A DNA stretch of 12,320 nt from JAGLRQ01 sp965369805 (GTDB lineage Bacteria > Auribacterota > UBA6266), in the NCBI GenBank assembly GCA_965369805.1, contig CBDURG010000056.1, positions 1 to 12,320 of the forward strand. The letters are read 5' to 3'. Under the pieces are notes generated by a model. The model saw nothing but the letters and a program-made list of their open reading frames with translations. It was not told where the DNA came from and did not search any database. This document shows, piece by piece, positions 1-7,400 of the stretch (the first letter of the stretch is position 1; each line of letters begins with the position of its first letter). The position numbers were made by a program, and so were the translations under genes.

Positions 1-1
1 A

Positions 2-331
2 AGTAAAGAGAAAATAAAGATTTCAAAAACCGGAGATGGTAAAGACGGGCCTTTAAACGGTAGTAAGAAAAAGGGAAAAAGGTTTGTCGCGGGTGTTGTC
101 ATCATCACGGTATCGGTTTTTTTGGGACAGCCTTTTTTCCTCGTGGCTCTTGCTTGCTTCGCGGCAAAAAAATATTTCATAGGAGCAGTTTGTTTTGTAA
201 TATACGGTATTTCCTGGATTCTCCTTCTATCAGGCATTTACCTTGCGGGTAAGGAGGGATATGTTTTTGTAAAAAAAAGGTTTAAAAGTTTTTTTAAATT
301 TAAAAAGAAAAGAGTACAACTAAATAAATGA
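2..331 (+). CDS. C-terminal part of a two-helix membrane protein, 5' end outside window
   Basis: The reading frame is open from the window edge and has no ATG, GTG or well-placed TTG before the membrane region, so this is the tail of a longer gene (109 residues visible). A TTG at 122 falls inside the first hydrophobic helix and is not a credible start. The visible part is a polar Lys/Gly-rich stretch (1-27), a hydrophobic helix (about 28-55), a two-lysine turn, a second helix (about 58-82) and a strongly basic tail rich in Lys and Phe. The positive charges on both ends predict a hairpin with N and C termini in the cytoplasm. Its stop overlaps the rnc start as ATGA (328-331), so the two are probably co-transcribed and translationally coupled. 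I do not recognise the family. Confidence 0.7.
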   Translation, partial: SKEKIKISKTGDGKDGPLNGSKKKGKRFVAGVVIITVSVFLGQPFFLVALACFAAKKYFIGAVCFVIYGISWILLLSGIYLAGKEGYVFVKKRFKSFFKFKKKRVQLNK

Positions 332-1023
332 CTGTACAAGATTCGGCTTACCTGCAATTTGAAGAAACTATTAATTATTCGTTTAGAGACAAATCTTTTT
401 TAGCTCTTGCCCTAATACATAAATCTTATAAAAATGAAAATCAGGATGAGGTAGAGGATTGCAACGAGCGCCTGGAATTTCTTGGAGATTCCGTCCTAGG
501 GTGTGCTGTAGCCGCGGCTCTTTTTAAAGAGTTTACCGATATGGATGAAGGAAGACTCTCATTTCTAAAATCATTTGTTGTGTCGAAGAAGGTACTAGCG
601 TTAGTCTCTTCCGAATTAAAACTGGGAAGATTTCTCAAGATGGGGAAGGGTGAGGAGAAAAGCGGAGGCAGAACAAGGGAATCCAACCTGGCTAACGGGC
701 TGGAAGCTTTAATAGCGGCTATTTATCTGGATAGCAGTTATTTCGCGGCAGAAGAGTGGATAGTAAATAAATTTAAAAAACACATAAAAGAAGGGATTGA
801 TTTTTACAAACACGGCGCGAAAAATGAGCTCCAGGAATTTGCCCAGGCAAAATACGCGGTACTTCCGGTTTACACAGTTTTGGAGGAACTTGGCCCCGAA
901 CACAAGAGGGAATATATTGTTCAGGTAGAGATAAATGGCAAAGTGTTGGGAAAGGGTAAGGGGCTATCAAAAAAAGAGGCTGAAAGCAATGCGGCTTGTG
1001 AATTTCTTGAAAAACTTAAGTAA
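328..1023 (+). CDS. rnc: Ribonuclease III
   Basis: Double-strand-specific endoribonuclease that processes rRNA precursors and some mRNAs in the cytoplasm. At 231 residues it has the normal bacterial length and two-domain order. The catalytic domain (about 8-155) carries HKSY at 31-34 and the signature NERLEFLGDS at 46-55, where E47, E50 and D54 align with E. coli E38, E41 and D45. The second metal-site motif is LANGLEALIAAIYLD: E126 matches E. coli E117, but N123 stands where E. coli has D114. The C-terminal double-stranded RNA-binding domain (about 158-231) shows KNELQEFAQ, GPEH, a VEINGK strand and the KKEAESNAA helix. The ATG start is fixed by its ATGA overlap with the upstream gene. The next gene begins inside its last codons. 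Confidence 0.96.
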   Translation: MTVQDSAYLQFEETINYSFRDKSFLALALIHKSYKNENQDEVEDCNERLEFLGDSVLGCAVAAALFKEFTDMDEGRLSFLKSFVVSKKVLALVSSELKLGRFLKMGKGEEKSGGRTRESNLANGLEALIAAIYLDSSYFAAEEWIVNKFKKHIKEGIDFYKHGAKNELQEFAQAKYAVLPVYTVLEELGPEHKREYIVQVEINGKVLGKGKGLSKKEAESNAACEFLEKLK

Positions 1024-1252
1024 TATTTTTCCGGTATTGTGTATTTTAATTGCAGTACAGGGCTGCTATTTATCTCCGGAGGAAAAAAAAGAACCTGAAA
1101 AACCGGAAAAAAAGGTTGAGCGGACTGATGAAAATGATGAGCCGGTAATACACAAGCTTTCCCCGGTAAAAGGAACAAAGCAAAAACTTAAAAGAATTTA
1201 CAATGAAAGAAATGAACAAATAGAGGAACAGTTAAACCAGATCAACAATTAA
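989..1252 (+). CDS. Small putative lipoprotein overlapping the rnc 3' end
   Basis: 87 residues from ATG 989. I chose this start over the more distal ATG at 935 because residue 1 then opens a normal lipoprotein signal: a short basic N-region (R2, K8), a hydrophobic core (about 13-23) and a cysteine at 26 in the context VQGC. AGAGG at 975-979 gives a fair ribosome-binding site 9 bases upstream. VQGC is an imperfect lipobox, with Gln at -2, so lipidation is likely rather than certain. The mature part is about 62 residues, Glu/Lys/Pro-rich at first (KKEPEKPEKK) and then a charged helix ending in Asn/Gln. It would be tethered to the inner or outer membrane facing the periplasm. The first 35 bases overlap rnc in another frame. 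No family recognised. Confidence 0.6.
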   Translation: MRLVNFLKNLSNIFPVLCILIAVQGCYLSPEEKKEPEKPEKKVERTDENDEPVIHKLSPVKGTKQKLKRIYNERNEQIEEQLNQINN

Positions 1253-1439
1253 AAAGGGTTTAGTGTTTTTGGGGATATTAAACTAACCGTAATTCCGATT
1301 AAAAAGCTTTTCATTCCAAACCAAGGACAACAACAAACAACTATAAGCAAATCTTGATAAATATAAACAGCATCGATATAATGGAACGAAGTTTTTATGT
1401 TAAGTCAATTTGATTAGGTATTATGTTGATAGAAAATAG
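1253..1439 (+). other. Intergenic region between the rnc cluster and the giant gene
   Basis: 187 bases with no credible ORF. It contains a weak bulged stem (GGTTTAGT at 1257-1264 against ACTAACC at 1282-1288) that has no following T-run, and a short AAAAGCTTTT palindrome at 1302-1311. Neither is a convincing terminator. The second half holds the promoter listed separately. Confidence 0.6.
1354..1382 (+). promoter_or_regulatory. Sigma-70 type promoter of the giant surface-protein operon
   Basis: TTGATA (1354-1359, 5 of 6 to consensus), a 17-base spacer and TATAAT (1377-1382, 6 of 6). The start point would be near 1389, giving a leader of about 50 bases to the ATG at 1440. It lies in the only sizeable gap upstream of the gene, which supports it. 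Confidence 0.75.
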
Positions 1440-4400
1440 ATGGATAAGGCAATAAAAATGTTTAACTATTGCTTTAACAACACAATAACTGCTGTTAAAA
1501 AAAAGCGTTCTAATAGAAAGATGGGGAGATATCCCATCTTTTTGTTTTTTATATGGGTGTTTTTACTGGCTTTGCCTGCGAATGTCTACGCCGATTTGCG
1601 CGCATGGGATGGTGGCGCGGATCCTGATAACAATTTTAGCACAGCGGCAAACTGGGTGGGCGATGTAGCTCCGGTAGCGGATGACGATGTTATATTTAAC
1701 GCTGGCGCTGTTAATTGCACACTTGACGCCTTTGATTTAGACCAGGGCGATTTTACTGTAACCGCCGGCTATAGCGGTACATTTTCTTCCTCTGGAACCT
1801 TCATATGCGATGCTGTTACCCTGGATTTGACTAACGCGACATGGAGCATATCCAATGAATTTTACACGGGAAGGATTGACAACGGTGCTTTTGCGATTAC
1901 GGCGGGAACATTTACAATATCAAATGCTATGCAATGCAACGGCAACATTGCCTTAAGCGGCACAGGAACGATAAATCAAACCGCCTCTTATACAGCCATG
2001 ATAGGAACCACCTCAAAGACGATCACCAACACGGGCGGCGGGACTATTACCTTTCACAAATTTATGGAAAGCAGTGATACCAATTATGGGCAGGCCGACC
2101 CGCATCCTGATGCTAAAACAACTATCGATGCTAATATAACAATGAATGATTGGTGTGATATAAATGGGTGGGCTGTTGCTGGAGACGGCCAGCTGATACT
2201 TGCGGCAAATAAGACAATTACTGTCGCGAACAGCGGCTTTAACAACCAGGGAAGTTTTACCGCGAATAGCGGGTCACTTGTAAAGGTTGATGACCACATA
2301 TATTTAAATAGTAGTCACGCCTGGGAATTCAGCAATTCAGGCACTTTTGAGTGGACTGGGTCAGCCAATAAGCAATTGCGTGGAAATTCAGATAATAGCC
2401 TTAACCACTTTAATGATTTTACAATGTCAGGGTCAGCCGAACTGCAGGCATATTGGGAGGGCGGCGCCATTATTATAGATGGTAACTATTTGCAAAGCAG
2501 CGGGACATTTTTGGTAGATTATTCAGGGTTTACGATAAGCGGAACAACAACAATAACAGATGGTATTCTTAGATTCCAGAAAAACGGGACACTTACCGGT
2601 GCCGTGATAATAGGCTCCCCGGGAGGAACCGGTGAGCTTGAGTTAAAAGCCTCATCTGAGAGTCTAACTCTTACCATAGACACTTCTATTATAACTACGA
2701 ATAGCGGTTTTATTGATGTTGATTGGACTGACGGGGTGAATACGGCCGCTATAGATGGCGTTAATGGCGATGAAACTATTAGCGGTAACGATTTTGATAT
2801 AGGAACAAATGGCCAAGTTCTTTATCTTAGCGATATTGACTGTCAAATTCCCACTGTAACCTTGGGAAGCAACGAACACATTCGGCTTTCCGGCGACTGT
2901 ACCTTTGACGCGATAACATTAAATGGTGACGCGAACACAGAGCTTACAACTAACGATAACAAGGCCGTGTGTTCAGGAGGTACACTTACTGTAACCAATG
3001 GCGTTGTTACTATTTCTGATGGCGGTGAGATTGATGCTGCCGGGCAGAATGTTTCAACAGCCGCAAATGGCACCATTACCTTAGCCGGCGATTCTACTTT
3101 AAAAGCGGTTAATATTACCAATGCGGGGACCATTAATTTGGACCATAACAGCAATGTTATCAATATTACCGGCAATATTGATAACGATAATGCTATTGAT
3201 GCCGCTGGAACATCCGCCAATATCTACCTCGAAGGAAACTGGGATAATATAGGCGGTGCTTTTACCTGTGGATCTTCGACAGTAACTTTTGATGGAACTG
3301 CCGCTGGCCAAACTCTGACAAGCGATACTGAAACTTATGACACCATAACCGTTTCAAATTCTCATGCTGACGGAGTTATCTTCGCGGATGCTTTTACGGC
3401 CGGAACTTTTAATGATACGACAGGCAGTAGTAAACTTACGTTTAACGCGGGGGATACCTATACCATAACGGGAGCGGCAGGATTAAATCTTAATGGCGGG
3501 GCGGCGGGAAATGAGATAACTATAGTCAGTGACAGCGCGGGGACACAGTTTATATTTGATGTTCAAGGAGGAGCTCAGACGGTAACATATGTAAATATAA
3601 AAGATTCCGCGGCGGGCACCAACAATATAACAGCCAATATTTCAATAAACAGTGGAGGAAATGATGACGGTGATCCTGAACCCCACTGGGTATTCGGTGA
3701 TGTTACAAGATATTGGGTAGCAGCGGGCAATAGCGATTGGGATACCAATGCCAACTGGTCATCTTCTTCCGGCGGCGGCGGCGGGGCGGATTATCCTGAT
3801 GCCGGAGATACTGCTGTATTTGATAATGGAAGTGACTTTAACTGTACCCTTGATGCTGTTGTGTCCATAGCGGTATTGAATGTTCAATCCGGTTATGATG
3901 GGATTATTTCCTGCGGGACTAATAACTTTACAACGTCGGGCAATATGACTTTATCCGATGGTACATACACAGTTGGCGCGAATACAACCCGGGTAGATGG
4001 AACATTAACTGTATCGGGAGGCACTGGTACTTTCACCTCGGGAGCAATAGATGCTAATGGAGCGGTTAGTATAACGGGCGGGGAGCTTATTGCCCCCAGC
4101 GGTGATTTTAATGTAGCCGCCAATTGGTCTCATGCCGGTGGGGCCTTTACGCATTCAGATGGCACGGTTATCTTTGACACGGCCGCGGTTTCCACCATTG
4201 CCGATGATACCACCTTCCATGATCTGAGTTGTACCACAGCCGGCAAAACAATTAATGTTACTGCCGGAACTACTCAAACGATAAATAATACTTTAACAAT
4301 GGATGGTCAGGATTCCGCCACTAAAATAACTTTGCGTTCTACAGCTGATAATAACAGTTATATCTTAGATTTTCCTGGTGGTGCTCAGACAATAATATAT

Positions 4401-7400
4401 GTTGATTTAAAGGATTGTACAGCGGGGACTGCCGCATCGACGGCTTATAATTCTACTGATTCGACAGGTAATACAAACTGGACATTCCTGCGTGTTGATC
4501 CCTACGGGGTGGTTTTTGATTCTGTAAGCGATAGTCCGATTCAGGGAGCGGTAGTTACCATATATACTTCAGCGGGAGTAGAATGTACATCCGGTGTTGA
4601 GATAGATGATGCGGACGCTAATCCCCAGACAACCGGAGTTGACGGAGTGTACTCATACAATTGTATAAACGGCGATTATTACATTACAGTAGCTGCTGAT
4701 GGATACGCATATCCGACTGCTAAAACAGACGCGGAACTTCCTGTGGGTCGAACCATAATTACCCCAGGTTCCAGAGGAGAAGAATTTACTGTAGCCGGCG
4801 TAGTGATAGAGATGGATCATCCGATGGATCCCGGAGTTAACCTGTTAAAGATAAAAAAGGACGCGAACAAAGAGGAAGCAGCTATTGGTGACATTGTAAC
4901 TTATACTATTTCGATAGAAAACGCTACCGCGAGCAATATCAGCAATGTATATATAGAAGACAAGATTCCACCCGGCTTTAAATATATAGGCGGTAAAACG
5001 ATTCTGGATGGTCAACGCATATCCGATCCTACGGGTAACAGGCCGCTTACATTTAATATTAACACAGTAGAATCGGGTCAGGCCCGGCTCCTGAAATATC
5101 AACTGGTTGTAGGTACCGGAGTGACAACCGGTTATTATAAAAATGAAGCGTTCGCGAAATCGGGTGCAAATTCTGTACTCATATCCAATATTGTTACAGA
5201 AACAGTTAAGGTTGTTGCTGACCCGCTTTTTGATTTAGCTACTGTTATCGGCAAAGTATTCCGGGATTACAATGAGAATGGAATTCAGGATCCGCCGTCC
5301 CCCTACGCCCTTCGGGCTTCGGAGGACAGGCAGTCTACAGTCCACAGTCCACAGACAACAGAGTCAGGGATTGCTAATGTTCAGATTACAATGGAGGATG
5401 GTACAATTGTAACTACTGGTAAAGACGGCAAATATCACCTGCAATCTATAATTCCCGGAAGACATCTCTTTAGATTAAATGAAAAAACTCTTCCTTCCGG
5501 AGCTTATTTAACTACGGATAAAGTAGTTATAGCGGATATTACTCCCGGGATTCTTACCAAGGTAAATTTTGGGGTAATGTGTTCTCCCCCGACGGGCACA
5601 GGCAAGCCGCAAGCTATGAGCAGGGCTAAAGCGCCTTTTGTAGTTGCTCAGGAGAGGTCAATACCTCTTCCCCGTCTTAATGTTGCCGGTAGACTAAAAA
5701 CAGAAACCGGCGGGTTGAAAGCTGAATATGAATTCAGGATTTTTACCAATTATAATTTATTCATAAAGAAATGGACGCTGGAAATACTGGATAAAGATAC
5801 AAAATGGGTTGTAAAAACATTTAAAGGTACAAAAGCTGATATTTTTGCTCCTATTTATTGGGATGGCAGGACAGACGAAGAACGACCGCTCATTCCATTC
5901 GCCAGGACGAAGGACGAGGGCCGAAAGATAAAAGACTCTGTCGAAGAGGCAGGTAGACATTATGTTTACAGGCTGAGGGTGATGGGTGTCGCAAACAAGG
6001 AAGATGAAACGGTGGAAAGGGAATTTAATCTGTCAACCGAATATGAAGAATGGCTGGAAAAAGAAAGTGAAACAAATAGTTTAGAAAAACAAACAATTAA
6101 AATAAAAGGAGAAACAATAAAAATCCATGGCCTGGAATCCGCGTGCAGTATCAGGGTTATGAAATCGGGTAAACTTCAGGCTGATATACCGGTTACAGGA
6201 AGCGAAGGATTGGCGGCGAAGGATTTACTGGAAGGATTCGCTTATGATAAATCTCCGCAGGTTGAGATAATTTTACCCCGAGGAGAATATGATATAGTTG
6301 TTGGCCCGCAGTCCACAGCCAATAGTCCACAGCCAATAGAGAACAACAAACTATCGACTATGGACCATGGACTATCGACAGATAATGTTTTTAGAAAAAA
6401 CATTACTATTGGGGATGACTATTTATTCTTTGTCGGCATGGGTGATGCCAAGGCAGGTTATACTTTTGACAGCGGAAACATTGAGCCGGTAGCCCATGAT
6501 GATAAGTTTAAAGAAGGATTCTGGTACGAAGGGAAGTTAGCTTATTATTTAAAAGGGAAGGTTTTTGGTAAGTTCCTTATTACGTCGAGCCTGGATACCG
6601 AAAGACATAAGAAAGAACTGTTCAAAAATCTGGATCCAAATAAATACTATCCTATTTACGGAGATAGTTCATCGGCTGACTATAAAGCTGCGGATACTCA
6701 GGGGATATTATATCTTTTAATTGAATGGGATAAATCCTCAGTTATATGGGGTAACTACAATACAGCTTTTACTGATACGGAGTTTGCTCAATTCAGCCGG
6801 ACACTTTACGGAGGAAAAGTTCATCTTGAGACGACGTCTGCCACGCAATTTGGTGAACCTCATACAAAATTAATTGTTTTTTATGCCGAAGCCAAACAGA
6901 AGTCCGCACATAACGAGTTTACAGGTACAGGCGGTTCGCTTTATTACCTTAAAAACAAAGATATTACCGAAGGTTCCCAGAAGGTTGAGATAGAAGTCAG
7001 AGACAAGATTACCGGCCTTGTTTTAGCTTCGGAGAAAATGAGAGAAGGTTCTGACTATGAGATAGATTATGATAATGGCCGGATTATTTTCTGGCAGCCG
7101 TTAAGTTATATAACTGAATCGAATTCAATAATATCTACCCACCTTTTGGACGGCAACCATGTTTATGTAGTAGTGGATTATGAATATGAAGTAAAAGATT
7201 ATACCGATCAGACATCAGTTGGTGCTCGTGCTGAACAGGCACTGGGTGACTATTTAAGTGTGGGCGGAACCTATGTTAAAGAAGAGCTGATGGAAGAAAA
7301 TTATGAATTAAGGGGAGTAGATGCAACGGTGCGTTTAGGTAAGGATATAAAGTTAACCGCGGAATATGCCGAGAGTAAAGCGGAGGCAGAGAGGAGTTTT

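Noticed and set aside
122..331. A complete 69-residue protein starting at TTG 122
   Set aside because: The start would fall inside a hydrophobic helix and the frame stays open to the window edge, so it is a truncated longer gene.
935..988. Upstream ATG 935 as the start of the small lipoprotein
   Set aside because: It adds 18 residues ahead of a normal signal peptide. ATG 989 has a ribosome-binding site and gives a proper lipoprotein N terminus.
1257..1288. Terminator after the small lipoprotein gene
   Set aside because: The stem is bulged and AT-rich, with a 17-base loop and no T-run after it.
3771..3789. GGC microsatellite as a phase-variation tract
   Set aside because: The unit is three bases, so slippage would only change Gly number in a linker and not switch the frame.
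5331..5358. CRISPR array or replication-origin boxes suggested by repeats containing TCCACA
   Set aside because: The repeat unit is 7 bases with no spacers, it lies in a coding frame, and it does not match the TTATCCACA DnaA box.
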